A DNA stretch of 64,000 bases from Polytrichum commune (Eukaryota > Streptophyta > Polytrichopsida > Polytrichales > Polytrichaceae), in NCBI GenBank assembly GCA_950295325.1, contig OX485806.1:14198001-14262000 (forward strand). Direction: 5' to 3'. Below the pieces are notes generated by a model. It saw only the letters and a program-made list of their open reading frames with translations. It was not told the origin of the DNA and made no database searches. Positions 1 to 13,300 of this stretch are shown here, in pieces; position 1 is the first letter of the stretch, and every line of letters starts with the position of its first letter. The translations under genes were made by a program, and so were the position numbers.

Positions 1-760
1 ATCCGGGCAGCCATACAGGAGCTCTACGGGCAGGGATTGCAGTCCTATCAACGGCGCGCGAGAGAAGAACCCTAGCCTGCCCGGCGACGGGAAAAACGGG
101 TGGGCCTAGGTACACCGGGCCGGGTGTGCCCTGCCCGTCCCTCTCCCCTCTCTCTCTCTGTCGCAGAGCTCCTCTTTCCCTCGCCCAGGCTAGCATACTG
201 TGTGTTGTTGGTGTTGTTGTTGTTTTTTTTTTCCTTCTAGGTCACTTGTGGATTCGGAGCGAGGGTTGTTACGGCACCGATTCATGGCCGCTCTCACTGG
301 GCTCAACGTCCCTTAGGGTTTGATGTGTGCAGCAGCATCTTAACAAGCCGAAGCGTAGGAACCATTTGAACATTTTTTTGAAGCTTATTTGGAGCACGGG
401 AGCGGGAGTAAAGTTGGGCGTTGGAAGCTCCCACCAGGCCCGAGGGGGTAGGGTTTCTGAGCAACTCGTTGCCGCTCTTTTACATTTCCTGCTGATGGTG
501 GCTTCATGAGATTGAGAGGTCTGTGCGTCGTCTTCGTGTGAGTTTTCGGTGCACTTTTATGAAATGTAAGTGTTGGATGCTCGGCGGACGGAGGGAGCAA
601 AAAATAAGGTCGGTAGACTGTGCGGTTTTTAGTTTCAGCAGAGGCGTCGTAATTCTCGTTTGCGAGTTTGAAGTTAGCGTATTGTGGTTTGGAGAGTTGG
701 TGCCATCTTGCGCGCATCCCGTATATAAACGAGGTTTGCTGCCTTAAATGCAACGTGCTG
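1..760 (+). promoter_or_regulatory. upstream/promoter region of the POWERDRESS-like gene
   Basis: No convincing coding exon is seen. The stretch is GC- and CT-rich compared with the intergenic DNA, with a pyrimidine-rich patch at about 136-165 (CTCTCTCT tract) and several AACCCTA/TAGGGTTT telobox-like words (near 70, 311 and 449), which are common in plant promoters and leaders. A TATATAAA box lies at 722-729 and would place a transcription start near 755-765; the CT-rich patch at 140-190 is an alternative TATA-less start region. The assignment as promoter rests on position ahead of the gene and these motifs only. Confidence 0.4.
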
Positions 761-3310
761 AGAGTTAACAGGAGGAACTCTTAAGCTCAGCTGGAAGGGA
801 CGCAGCTTCATTTTCTGGTTTCCTGCAAACGGTCTTGTTTGAAGTGATCTAGTACGGCTGGTATGGAAGAAGATTGGCGATCTGTGACGACGGAGTGAGA
901 AGCTGCGAACAAGCCTCGGAGGTCGTGGCTGACGAAGCTTTTTTTTATAGCCTGGCCATATTGAAAGAGAGTGTATTTAGGACTAATTGCAAAGGAGGAA
1001 AAGAGCCAGGAAATACAGCAACAGGGGATCTCGAGCCGCTGAGGTGGCTTCTGTTATGATGCTCGTTTTGTTTCTAGGACATGGTTGACATTTATTATGG
1101 AGTGATTCGAGTACAACGAGGTAGGGGTTTAACAGCGGTTCATCAGGAGCGTTTAGTGAAAGTTCCTGACGAGTTTGTTGCCTACTAGGACGACATCATC
1201 AACAACTGTGCTTGCTTGCTACCGTTGTATGCAATTCTGGAACCTACGTCATTTCATGCGCTTTGGCCGAGTGGGCTTTCAACCCTAGTTACAGAGTCAG
1301 TAAGTGGAACTCGTAAACAAACTCAGCAATAGGTTCTTGCCAGGACGCTGGAGGATTTTGCAAACCAAACTACACACGGTTATTTCAAGGTACGTGCCTT
1401 TTCCTGAAATCTTTGTTTTGAGAGATTTCAAGGGTGAGGTGTTGTGGTATGTAGTAGGTTGGCATCCTCTTAGAGTGATGTAAGTGAACTGTCAGAAACC
1501 TGTACTTTCTGCCTTAGAATGCCTTTGATTGTCAATTGGTGGGTTCCGTCATAATGATTCTAAGGATGAACATCTCTGGGAAGCATTTAAAGAGCCATGG
1601 GATGTGCTCTCTTGTAAGCTCCACTAATGCTGTTGTTGAATTTTGATAACTAAATGAGAGGGGTCTTCTCAGGTGGTAATTTCTCGGCAATGCACAAGAA
1701 TTGCAAACACAGCTCTCCGTGCACTCTTGTTTCTTGAGCCTCTCTCATCATCTCAGAAAAAGTAGGTCTGGAGATCTTATTTTTCTTCATCCTCTGAGGC
1801 AAAAATTACCTGATAACTGCAAGTTTGTAGCTCGGAAGAGGGACTAGTTGAATAGCTGTCAGGGCCAAGTTGCTAGACCAAGTTGGAAGAAACTGCAACA
1901 CAGTTTTCAGCACTATAGCGAATGTTCTTTTTCTAAGCTTTAACCTCGGCATGCGAATGTCTAGTTGGGGGTTACGTTTTCATAAATTTGATACCCCAAG
2001 ATACGATGGCAAGTAGTCGATATTTTAGGCTTTGTGAAAAGAAAATCCTTACGCTTAGACATACCTGGATATGGATGTGCACAACATTATCTATATATGA
2101 TGCAGAAGATTCCTCAAGCATCCCTTCAGCAAATGAATTCTTGATCTGGATTGCTGCAGATTTGCTTAGTATGTCCTCTTGTCGAGACACTGTATATCAC
2201 TCGCACCTAAATTGGCCAGGATGTTTAAGCGCTAAGATCCTCAAAACCCTCAAGGTCCAGGAGACCTTATTTGAGTTTCGATTATCAGGGATCTCAAACC
2301 ACAAACCTCATGTATGTTTAGGAGATAAGTTGTCCATGCAAATTGTTTTGTCTAGATGTGCTTGTTGTTTTGAGGTGTTTTTTAACATCTCATTCTTTTG
2401 CTGGGTCTTCTGATTTAGGCCTTAGAAGTGAACTGACGTCAAGGGTGCCACATCTTCGGTTCTATTGCGTTGCCTTGTATTTTGTGGTAGAGCCTGATCA
2501 TTGTCGGGGCTTTCTTATCTTATGAGGGATCTTTTGTGGATATGGCGATTACTTGAGAGTGAAATGCTGACTATTAACCCACCTATTCTCACAGATACAC
2601 GTGACACCCTTGTAGAGCCTGAGCGTCAACAGCGAGTGGTGTGGAGCCAAGGGAGTTGCTGCAGTCCGGAGTGTTGGTTGGGAAGAGATTCATGTTGATA
2701 TTGCACATTCCACCCCTACTTGAGCTTGTAGTTAACCCTGAGAGTTATCTGGAGCAAAAGGGAGTTGTGCAGTCAAGTTGGAACCATCTACTTGGAAATT
2801 AGGATCTCTTAAAAAGAGAACAATGCTTGCTCGCTCCAGCTATTCAGGCAGTTATACATTTTCTGGAGGGTTATTTTATGGACCTATTTCTGTGCGAGCA
2901 ATGTAACAGCAGGTTACTCTAGGAGACTGAAAGTATGAACCAAATGGAATGGCAACATGTGCTTCACAGACGGTATTATATTAGGTTACACCAAGACAAG
3001 GATGTGCACTTTTTAGGTCAAATGCTTCGATATATGGGTTCCATCAAGACAAAAACATAACTTATTTATGGCAAGTCTTTCTGTTTAGTTACAGAAAGTT
3101 GTGACGAAATATCCAGGCTGATCCAAGGGTTCTATAGAACTACTTCACTACGCACAAAGCGTATCAAGGGAGACAACATAGGAACTCTGAAGTGGCTCTT
3201 AGAAACAATGCTTTTGCACCAACTTCCATCAAAGGCTGGCTCCAGGCCCCTGTCAGGTAGTTTTTGGCTACAGAAAACATAACACAGAGTTACAGCTGAT
3301 ATAAGAGCAG
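761..3310 (+). other. probable 5' leader with a long leader intron (POWERDRESS-like gene)
   Basis: There is no long ATG-initiated ORF; the longest open stretches here begin at non-ATG codons. A strong donor-like site (AAG|GTACGTG) occurs at 1389/1390, and acceptor-like sites occur at about 3273 (TTTTTGGCTACAG) and immediately before the ATG at 3310 (GAGCAG). A leader intron of about 1.9 kb, 1390 to 3273 or 3310, is therefore likely. Long 5'-UTR introns are common in plant regulatory genes. This is inferred from splice-site words only; RNA reads would settle it. Confidence 0.35.
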
Positions 3311-6300
3311 ATGTATAAACAACCCGGGGGCGACTCCCGAGTGTCGGCCCCACCAAATGCACGTGATACATCTTCCTTGCCTCCAGAGCATTCCACATGG
3401 CACAGAGAGTCCTACAACAAAGATCCTAGAATAGACAGAGGGGTTGAACGAGACAGGGTTGGTGCAGGAAAGAGAACTTGGAGTGGAGATCGATCCTCCA
3501 CTGTGGGATCCTTCCAAGGAGCATCTGGTGGAGGTTCTATGAGTGGAAATGGTTATGTGCCTCGCAGCAAACCAAGATTTCAAGGTGCTCTCTCTTTTTA
3601 CCTGCTGGTTTTGTGTTTCTATATTTATATATTTGAATTTGAATCTCGGATGTCTTACTTTCTCTTATGTAGATCAATTTCATGTTTAGGTCCCTTTAAG
3701 CACGTGATGCAATTTTGTTAAAGCAGGTGGATTCGTATGTGCTTTGTGAGCCTGTTGGGTAGATTTACTTTGCTCTACAGCAGATTTACAATCCTATAAA
3801 GCAGATTTTCAAGGAGATTCTTATGGCATGCAGATTCATGTCACAGCCATCAAATCTGAGGTTACATTCTTATTTATCAATTGTTGTGTGTTCATAGGTC
3901 ACTACTCTGGATTCTTTACAGACAGTGCACGTAGTGTGACCTCTTTTTCGGGGACAGGACCCACAGACAATGGTTTGGCCCGGAGGTTCAGTAGGCCTTT
4001 CCATTTGGGAACGCCACCTGCTGTTAAAAGCACTGGATTTCCTGGTGGTACTGGCCTTGATTATAGACCAAATGACACAGATGATCGACATAGCAGAGAC
4101 CACTTGCTACCCTCTGGGGATGGGAGAGAAGGAAGAGACCAGCCCCTGCCTCCTCTCACACCACAAGTTCTCTCAGATTCTGCCTTGCGGAGTGGGGAGA
4201 GAGCTAAGTCACTGAACAGCAGTAGACCCAATTGGGATCCTCCTCAAAGAACAGACAGAGATAATTCTACAAGGTCCCATGGTAATGATTTTTACAGTAG
4301 GAGAAGGAGCATTGTTCCACAATTTGATAGTGGTAAAGACTGGGGATCAGTTGACAAGAAATCTGAGGGAAGTAGGTTAGAAAGGTATGGTGGTGGTAGT
4401 CGAGATGCTACCCTTGGAGATTCCGAAGGCTATAGCAAGGACTCTGGCTTTTTGCATGGATGGCGGCGGGAAAGGGGTCACTCAGGAGCTGTGGCACGGA
4501 ACACAGGTTTTGCATCTGGAAACAGGAGTTCAGTAGAGCATGGGGCTAGAGCCCCTCTGCTAGCTGTTTCAGCTGGTTTGTCTTTACAGGAGTCCTCTCT
4601 TTCACCATCACTCTTATCTAGCCTTGAAGCTGATCAGCCATCCCCTTCAAAGCGACCACGCCTAGGTTGGGGTCAAGGATTGGCAAAATATGAAAAGAAA
4701 ATAGGTGATGATGATATATCTCCAGTGTCAGAAAAGTTTGATAGCAAGAAGGATGTGGGGGATGGGAAGAGTCTTGTTGAAGAGTGTGAGAAAAAGAGAG
4801 AAGGGGTTGAATATACTCCTTTGGTGGGGGACCTCAGTCATAAAAGTGTAGAGAACAAGAGTTCTGCAGTGGAGGTCAATGAGAAGTGCAGAGGGGGACA
4901 TAACACGGGCTCTGGTGTGGAAGATGATGAGCATAACAAGGTTTCTGGTGTGGAAGATGATGAGGAGAACAGGGTTTCTGGTGTAGAATATGTTGAGAAC
5001 AGAAGAGAGGAGGATACGACTCTAGGTGTGGAAGATAGTGGGGACAAAAGGGATGATGAGAGAGGCCTTGTACTGGTTCACAAATATGAGGACGGAGGGG
5101 TAGACAATGAAGCACCGACCTCATCAGTGAACACCCTAAAAGATGATGTAGGAGAATGTTGCATCTCCTCCCCTTTGATAGAGGCAGAGGAGAAGAGAGG
5201 AAGGGAAGTCCATAGTACTGCTGCATTGCCATATTTTAAGAATGAGGAAGTAGAGCATGCACCTACCTTGCGGGCAGAGATTGTAGAAGATGGTGTCCTG
5301 AGCACTGTTGATGGAAGGTGGTCTCCTCGACAGTCCTCTGGTGGTGTCGATGTGCACCTCTGCCCAAGGCTCAATATTGTGGATGACAGACTGGCCTCTC
5401 CTGCTCTGAGTACACTGCCACTGGAAGAAGCTGCAAACCCACCTATAAACAGTAAGTGAAACTATGTCCAGTAAGACAGTGTGTTGAAGTGCTCTTTATC
5501 TAGGTGTTGATGCATACTCACAAACAAAAGGAGGGTTAGCATGGTCTTGTATAGGAGACTCTTTTCAGAGAACAACTTATCATTAGATCCCATGACTTGT
5601 AGAATATAGTGATGTCTACTGCATGATCAAAACGCAAAGCTTCAGAGTGCAGTTGTGTGATGTCTCTTATGTCAGGTATTTGCATAGCAAGGTACATGAA
5701 ATCTAATCTTATGTTTGTCTAAAACTGGACAGAGGTGGTTTCGGATTTCTAATTTCAGGACTGGAAAAAGGCGTTGGTATATTGTCTCGTTGAAGGCTGA
5801 TATGAGGGTGGATGCTAATCTAACTTCTGTAGTTGCAGTTTTGCCCTCATCATCTCACGAATGTGGGGCATTGGAGGAGAAGCTGAGTGGTACACCCCCT
5901 GCTGAGAAAGATCCAGAGGATGCAGAGGACCCAGCATGCAACTCCACCATACAGGTAGGTTCTCCAGTGGAGGAAGAGCTGACAAGGGCTGTAACTTATG
6001 TCAGCCCAGGGCCTACATTATCTCAGGGTCATGAGGAGGATGTATTACAACCAAAGTCTGCAACAACTTCACCAGAATCAATGCCAGTAAGTGAAGACTT
6101 TCCCAAAACAGAGTCATCTATGGTAGAGATGTGCAACTCTGAGCATCTGGGAGGGATCGCAATGGAAGTCTTGTCAGATGCTACTCTGACTGGCTGGACT
6201 GAAGAAGTGCTTCTTAAGTCAGTGGAAAGAGTGGAGCTTGAGATGGTCATGCTCAAGGAAGAAATAGCCAAGTTGGAAATTGAAACCAGTGGCGGTGCTG

Positions 6301-9300
6301 GTACTGACCACCTTGGCGTAGCAGCAGCCGATGCCTTTCGCGAGGTGGTCCAAAGTGAAGTCTCTCTATCAAATGTTGATGAACAGGAGGAAGGTCCAGT
6401 GGCGATGGATGAGGACTCTCAAACTCTGCTTTTTGCTTCTGGTGCTAGTAAGGAGGTGTGTTTTGCCTCCTCACAGTCCTCACCAACTGTTCCGTCTGCA
6501 ATTCTTGACGAGCCATTGTCAATTACGGGTGAACGGGTTTTGCATAGTGCACCTGTTCTGAGGCCAACAATCCCAACATTTGAAAGAGACTCACCCAAGT
6601 CCTCTAATGCAAGTCCTGTCTTAGAGAAAGACGAGCTGGTTGTGGTTCCTAAGGAGTTGCAACTTAAGCCAGTCAGCTGTAGTGAGGATCCTGAACTCCG
6701 GGACAACACAGGAGTGTTAAGTCTTGGAAGTGCATCATTGACTTTGGACTCTAAGAAAGGAGATTACGCTGAAGGTCAGTTTGGAGATGGGAAGGCAAAA
6801 GAAGACATGTTGGTTTGGGATGATACTCAAAGTATTATGAAGTCTTTGATCCTTGAAAATCAAGGAAAAGCACGGTCCTCTGTTGTCCCCTTTACTCATC
6901 TTCTTCCTGAAATTTGTATTGGAGAGTCTTTCAAAGAGTTGTACAGTTCCCCCACTCAAGCACCTGTCTGGCGACACAATGAGAAAACACACAGTATTAT
7001 TCAGGAGAGGCTGTTCCAGAAGCTTGCAGAAAAACAGCATAGTCAGAGATTTAGGGAGCGTGTTTTAACCTTGAGGTATAGAGCTCTCAAGGAAGCATGG
7101 ACGCGAGAACAAGAATCGCTTTGTGAGAGAAGAAATCGCTCTAAAGCAGCTGCCAGGTGGGATGTTGATGGACGGAGCAACTATGGACCACCAAGCCAAA
7201 GAACATCTTTACGGCTGAGACCAATGGCTACCAGTAAGTACAGATACAATATCAAAGTCATTTGTCACACATATGCTTCGAAGAGTTGTTGCTAGGTTTA
7301 CTGTTCTGTGGTTGTGTACTGCTGCTCATGTATATGGTTTTGGAGCAGGTGTTGGCAGACTTGATGCTGGATCAGAAGCGGCACATGCCATGAAGAAGCT
7401 GATGAAAGAGTCTCCATCAGGGCCTCTACGTACTCTTGAAAAAATGCCTGCCATGATCCTAGAGGAGGAGCGCATGGTTCGCAGATTCGTTAGTAAGAAT
7501 GCACTTGTGGAGGACCCTGTTGCCATGGAACTGGAGAGGAGGAGCATAAATCCTTGGACATTGGAGGAGAAGAAGATTTTTATTGAGAAGTTTGCAATTT
7601 ACAACAAGAATTTTAAGGAGATTGCCAATCATTTGGCATGCAAAACCACAGCTGACTGTGTAGAGTATTACTATCGAAACCAAAAATCAGACGATTTTGA
7701 GAAGACTCAACGCAGACTGCAGCTGAAGAATAGGAGGGATTACACCCGAACCAATTCCTCATTTCTTGCACCCACCACACCAGGAAATAAAAGACATCGA
7801 GAAGCAAATCCTCTCAAAATTGAGTCATTAAATGTGGCCATGAAACTGTCTCAGAATAGCAGCCATCTGAAGGTGACAGAGCTTCCAAAGCCCACTGCTT
7901 CATCAAGTGACCCTTTCTCTATGCCCACTTGTGTAGAACTTTTCAAGGGGTCCAGTATAGTAGAAAATAAGGTTGGAAACCTTCTTGAGGTGGCAGTTCC
8001 CTCTGGAACAGGTGAGGCAGCAGCGTCCAGTTTGATAAGTACTCCTTGTAGTGTAAGTTCTACTGCAGCCCCAATAGCAGAACATTGCAAAGAGAGGAGT
8101 TTTGGGAAGATCAAGTCTGGGTCTGTACCTTCAACGACCAAAAGCTCTCAAGTAGAGCCACAGGCTGCTGGGTTAAAAGGCACCCGTAGTATGCATCTTC
8201 GACGCATGTCGTCTAGGTCAGCTGCACAAGAGGTGGGTTTTCAGTATATGAATGTCAAATGTTTACTAGTTTTGTGAATTAATTATCAAATAGTATGTAC
8301 TTGTTGTAGTCAGAGAGTGTCAGTTGGGCTTACATATGGAATTACAATCTGTGTTTTGAAGTTCCAGTTTAAGCAAGGTACCTTTTTTTGTACATATTAT
8401 TGTTAACTGAGATGTCTGAGTATCTTACATTTTCAGGTGGACTCGCAGTGGTCTGATGGAGAAAGAGCCCTTTTCACCAATGCAGTCACAATGTTTGGGA
8501 AAGATTTTCGCCTCATTGCATCACATGTTGGATCCAAAAGCCAAGGTCAGTGTAAAGCTTTCTTTAGCAAGACAAGGAAGCGTCTTGGTCTTGATGAGCT
8601 GGTGGAGCAATTTGAAGCAAATGAAGCAGCTGCTATGTTGATACAAAGCTTTAGACACAATGGAGAATTTGCACATGAGTCAAAGAGAACAAGTGTTCGT
8701 GATGTAAAGGTTTGTCAACTGTTAATTTTGATTCAGAACCTTTGATGTATGTGATGTTCAACCCCTTTATTTCTGTGGCCAAGTAATTGTAGTGCATCTT
8801 GTATATTTTGAACTGGCCTCATAAGAGTGAAGATTTGTGGCACAATATCCTGGTTGTTTCAAATGGTCTATCTACTTATTTAAGTGCGCATCAAAATCCG
8901 ACCTTTTTGACATTATAAATTACAGGATGTGGGGGCTGACTGTTTGGCTGGAGGAGGCGTCGATGCTGTTGAGGAGCTCTTAGAGACTGCCACTGCTGTT
9001 AGTACCCTTGAGAGCCTGAAGGAACGGTCAATTATCCTGGCAACTGATATGTCAGATCTGAGTTTGGTGGCTGATGCAGCAGCAGTGATGGAAGAGAATG
9101 CTTTGATGAACCCTGAATCCCACCTAGTAGAATTGCCACTAAGTTGTCAGCGATCCACTACTGCAGATCAAGCCAACAGCCTTGAGCAAAAACAAGAGCC
9201 TCAGAAAGTAGACTCTTCAAGTTTCATTGATGCCACTGCAGTGATGTCAAAAGAAAATGAGATAGAGAAGGAGAAAGAGGAAGAGGACGACAGTGAAGCA

Positions 9301-12300
9301 ACAAAATCTGATGATGGCTTTCAGGTGGCTCCTGAGGCTGAGAATGACATTGTAGTGGACCAGGCTGCAGCTGCATTGGTGGGAATGTCTGGGATGTTTA
9401 AAGACAAAGAGGACTTGAAGAGAAGTAAATCTGACGTTAAACCTGACCCTAGATCATCCCCTGTAAGTGTATTTGCACGTTCACACTCAGCTCACATACC
9501 AAATATTCCCCCCCCTCTGTTTCGTGCAGTATCACAGGCAAATTTGACCATATCATCTGGAAAGAATGAACGCCAGTCCAAGGAGAAAATTAATGTCACA
9601 ATCCAAAGCAAACCAAGCACTAGAGACAGAACTTCAGATGTGCATGACTCTTATGTAGGGAGGAAAGGTAAAGATGTAGCAGGGGGGGAGGCTAAACCCA
9701 GGAGGGAGCCTACTTCATGGACTCAAGAAGAGAAGGAGAAATTTGCAGCAATTTTACAGGAACATGGTAAAGACTGGGCAATGCTCCACGATAACTTACC
9801 TTCAAAATCTTTGACCCAGATCAAGACTTACTTCCAGAACTCAAAAGCCAGGTCAAGGCTTCCTACGTCAGACAAGTTGGTCAATGTGGTGCGGACTGGT
9901 ACAGCAAATCGCAAGAGGAAGGCTGAAGAATTTGAGACCAGCAGGAAAGGAGCAGAATTAGCAATCCCACTGAAACAAAAGACTAGGGCCTCTGTGGTCC
10001 CTCCAGAGTTAGATACATCACCTCCAAAGGAAGATACTTCAGTTGGAGCTACTACAGTTACAGGAACTTCTGCAATGGGGGTGGACATCCTAGCATATGC
10101 AGCTCGCTTTGGTGCTTATCCTGGACAGTCAGTTGATCAGGACCTTCTCAGTATGAGTGGGATTCAGAATTTAGTTCGTCAGGTGGCATCTGCAAATGCT
10201 TATGTCCAGCAGGTAACTCCAATTTGGGATTTACTTTTATACACTAATGCGTGTATAATTGCAATATAAAATTACTGCATATTTATGTTTAATTAGGCAA
10301 CATGAGTAGGTAGTCTGTACCTGATAAAGTGGGAAGTTCCATGTTTAAATTGTTTAGTGTCCTGGACTAATACAGCATTGAAATCAACCTAAACTGTTGT
10401 AATGCTCATTTACAGAATGTTCCACAAGGTGGACAACAAATTTACCGACCTGGAGCAAGGCCAGCAGTGGCATCCCCAGCGATTCCTCGTCCACAGAATG
10501 CAGGTGCTGTACTACAGCAGGTTCCAGGGTCTAGCCCATCAAAAGTCTCAGAATTAGATAGCCATGAACTTCAGGCCCTCTCTTCAGGTGCAGTGCAGCA
10601 AGCAAATCCACCACCAATCCATCACGTTGCCCAGCAAATGCAGCAGGTTAATTTCCACCCTCCACATTGTTCTATCTGGTTAATTTCTTACATTTATCTC
10701 CTTGTTTAGGTACTCTTTAACGAATGTTAGGTCTTTTGTCATCAATGTGCTTAAGTCCTCACATAGGTGACACAGACTTGTGCAGAGCTCCAACCTGGTA
10801 TCCTAGATAGACCTAGCTGTTGGACTCATGAAGGGAAGGTGTTGTTATTGATGTCCATTCATGATCTCAAGGACGCCAGTGTTCTATGCTGCAATGAGCA
10901 CATCAAAAGGTTTTGATGCTAACGTGTATCATTATAATGATGTTGGAGATCCTAGGTCTGACATCATTCAGTTACATGGGTCTAGCGTTTTGACTCGCTT
11001 GGAGCTTGGGGGTGGCAAAATATACCCATAATCTCAAGATAAATCAATCTTTTTCATAGACATAGTGGTGAGGTTAAGTTGAACTCGTATACATTGCAAT
11101 TTGTGTTCTGATTGCCTTCTCACTAACTATGTTGTTCTGGTCAGATGTTTGCACAGCAGCAGCACATTCAGAAGCAACTGGCGATGCTACTACAACAACA
11201 GAATCCCCAACTGTTGCTGCAGCAGCAACAACAGAATCCTCAACTAGCTCTGCAGGCTGTACAACCTCTTGAACAGAAGGTATCCTCTATGTCTCTGCTA
11301 TCACAAATATTTTTTCCCAATTATTGCACAGAATTCCTATTTTCTTCCAGAAACCTTGAAGCTTCAACAGCTGATCCTTTGGTGTACTGTTTGAACGTGC
11401 CAGCTGCAACAAGTCGTACAACAACTCCAGCAGCAACATGAGCAGCAAGGGCGAGCCCAAGCTCAAGCTCATGATGGGGAGGTCCAAAATCACTTACATT
11501 TTCAGCACCATCAATCACCTCAGGCACGAGGTATTCTGAAAGTAAGGCCCATTCGAGGAGTCATAGCAAAGCCCCAGCCAGAACTTGCAATATCTCCAAC
11601 TTCAGGTGTATTTCAACAGCAAATCAATGCTCAGCATCTTGACAAACAACAAGAACAATCTCCGTCATTTGGAGTGGGGAGGATTCAAACCTCCACTGCA
11701 GGTAGCACTGCAGGACTTGTAGGGCACCATTCTAAGGAGGTTGATCTTCAGGACAGCGATACCGATACTGATTGTGAGGGAACAGGAAGCAGGCCAGTGG
11801 CTACAGATGATACACACCAGCGGATGAGCGTAGTACACTCAACGTCTTCTGGCCAGCAGCAAGGTGCAGCACACAGCACCACTTCAACTTTGTCCAGTGA
11901 TTCTGAGCAAGTGAAAACTTGGGATGTGAAGCTCTTTGGCCAGTCTCTACTCTCTAAACCCCCATCAGCATTCTCCACTGGCCCTCGCCCATTGCAGGAA
12001 CCAGTCTACCCTTTGCCAACGGCCCCCATTGCCACATTAGGCTTCCCTGTTGGAACATTGGCAAAAGGCTTCAGGTCTTCAGAGTCTCTCCCTTCTGCAT
12101 TTGGAAGAGTTGGAGCTCTTCCTGGTCCTGCAGATGCACATCCATCTGGATGGGCAGGTAGGGTTTCTCAGTCAGTAAACCTAGGTAACTACAGTATATG
12201 GAGGAGCACAGGAAGCAGCTCACAGGTTTCTGGGGTGACTGAACCTGCTGGAAAGGGACCAGATTCTGAAAGCGTACAAGAGATTGTGTCTCCTGCAGTA

Positions 12301-12609
12301 GACCAGCCAGTACAGCAGCATGTTGATAGTAAAAACTCGCCTGCAGCACCTTCACAGATTCTGGAAGATGACAAAGCAGCATGTGGATCAGAGAGTCAGT
12401 TGACTGCTGGCCAGTTGGTGACTCCAGTGTGCAGCACTGCTGTGGAAGAGAGTTCTTCCGATGTGAATCAAACAGATTGTGCCAGTGTTGGGGGCGTGAC
12501 TACTAGTCTGGATGCAGGCCTTTTCCCAGCTAGCTCTGAGCCTATCTTACCTGCCTCTCAGAAGAACTCGCTTCATATCCTCCTCACTGGCCATGAACAG
12601 TGGGGGTAA
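3311..12609 (+). CDS. PWR: POWERDRESS/NCoR-like SANT-domain chromatin protein, 9 coding exons, 2414 aa
   Basis: Coding exons: 3311-3584, 3898-5451, 5833-7233, 7349-8232, 8437-8709, 8926-10212, 10416-10646, 11145-11279, 11404-12609. All junctions are GT-AG and in phase, totalling 7245 nt. The family member in Arabidopsis is POWERDRESS, which works with histone deacetylase HDA9 in the nucleus to remove histone acetylation. Matching features: start-proximal LPPEHSTWHRESYNKD resembling the family's PPEPLPWDR start; conserved KRPRLGWGQGLAKYEKK (about 343-359); a coiled coil (about 731-760); a conserved helical stretch just before the first SANT; SANT1 (about 1143-1195, NPWTLEEKKIF), SANT2 (about 1374-1423, QWSDGERALF), SANT3 (about 1726-1776, SWTQEEKEKF); a glutamine-rich region (about 1920-2060); and the C-terminal DVKLFG motif (2187-2192). 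It is much longer than Arabidopsis POWERDRESS (about 1650 aa, from memory), mostly in low-complexity linkers. The first ATG of this frame is used. Family assignment is strong; the exact start of exon 3 is less certain because of tandem acceptors. Confidence 0.92.
4911..5009 (+). repeat. 33-bp in-frame tandem repeat within exon 2 of the POWERDRESS-like gene
   Basis: Three consecutive 33 bp units begin at 4911, 4944 and 4977 and encode SGVEDDEHNKV, SGVEDDEENRV and the diverged SGVEYVENRRE. Because the unit is a multiple of three, copy-number change would keep the frame. It lies in a long acidic, probably disordered segment between the KRPRLGWG motif and the coiled coil. Confidence 0.8.
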
Positions 12610-13300
12610 TACATACTCATTAGCGAGTGCTTTTATGCCTCAAAACAATGTTCACAGGGGACATTGACACTGTTCACCATATTCTATAGACACATGAGGA
12701 TCTTATTGGAAGCCGCCAGTGTCTCATGTGAGGGAGCTTTCAAAAGAATCTGTGAAAGCTACGCATGGCGATCATGCTTTTTCCAACAACTAGCATTGGT
12801 GACCTCTTGTCAAACCCATTCCAAAGGCAAGAAGAAATGCCTTATATTCACCAAAGGTGCAATGTAAATGTTGCACTTTTTGAAGGAGGGGGGCACAATA
12901 CATGGCTGCACATCACAAAGGGTTATAAGTCGTCGTCTGGGAGCTGCAGATTCGCAGCTACAGTTGGAGCAAAGCGGAGCGCTCGTTGGTCGGGGGATAA
13001 ATTCGTGAATCAAGACACAGATTCTGTGGCGCAGACCATATAATCCCCCAGTAACACTGTGATAGCCCCCTCCCCCCCCTCCCCACACACTTTGTCTCTC
13101 TTGCTTATATCCACCAGGAGTGGAGGATTTAATTTATGACCAACAGACATTAATGGTAGGGTTTGCTGAGTGTTTGCACAGATTATTTAAAGGATAAAGA
13201 GTGCAGGTTTTACTTTGTACAGGGCAACCGACTCACAGCCTTTGTATTTCTATGTCTTAGTCCTTCTTTCCTTCCAATTGCTCAGTAAAGAGTTTGCAAC
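12610..13300 (+). other. 3' UTR and downstream flank of the POWERDRESS-like gene
   Basis: This follows the TAA at 12607-12609. No further exon with family similarity was found. The stretch remains less AT-rich than the following intergenic DNA and contains a C-rich tract (about 13069-13083) and T-rich stretches. I see no clear AATAAA signal, so the transcript end is not fixed. Confidence 0.4.

Noticed and set aside
1-75. Open frame running in from the window edge and ending at TAG 73-75
   Set aside because: Only 24 codons, no recognisable family, and DNA of promoter-like composition; too little to call a partial gene.
126-2698. Several ORFs of 60-141 codons ahead of the POWERDRESS-like gene
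   Set aside because: Most open at GTG or TTG rather than ATG, lie on both strands, and match no family; they fall in promoter and leader-intron sequence.
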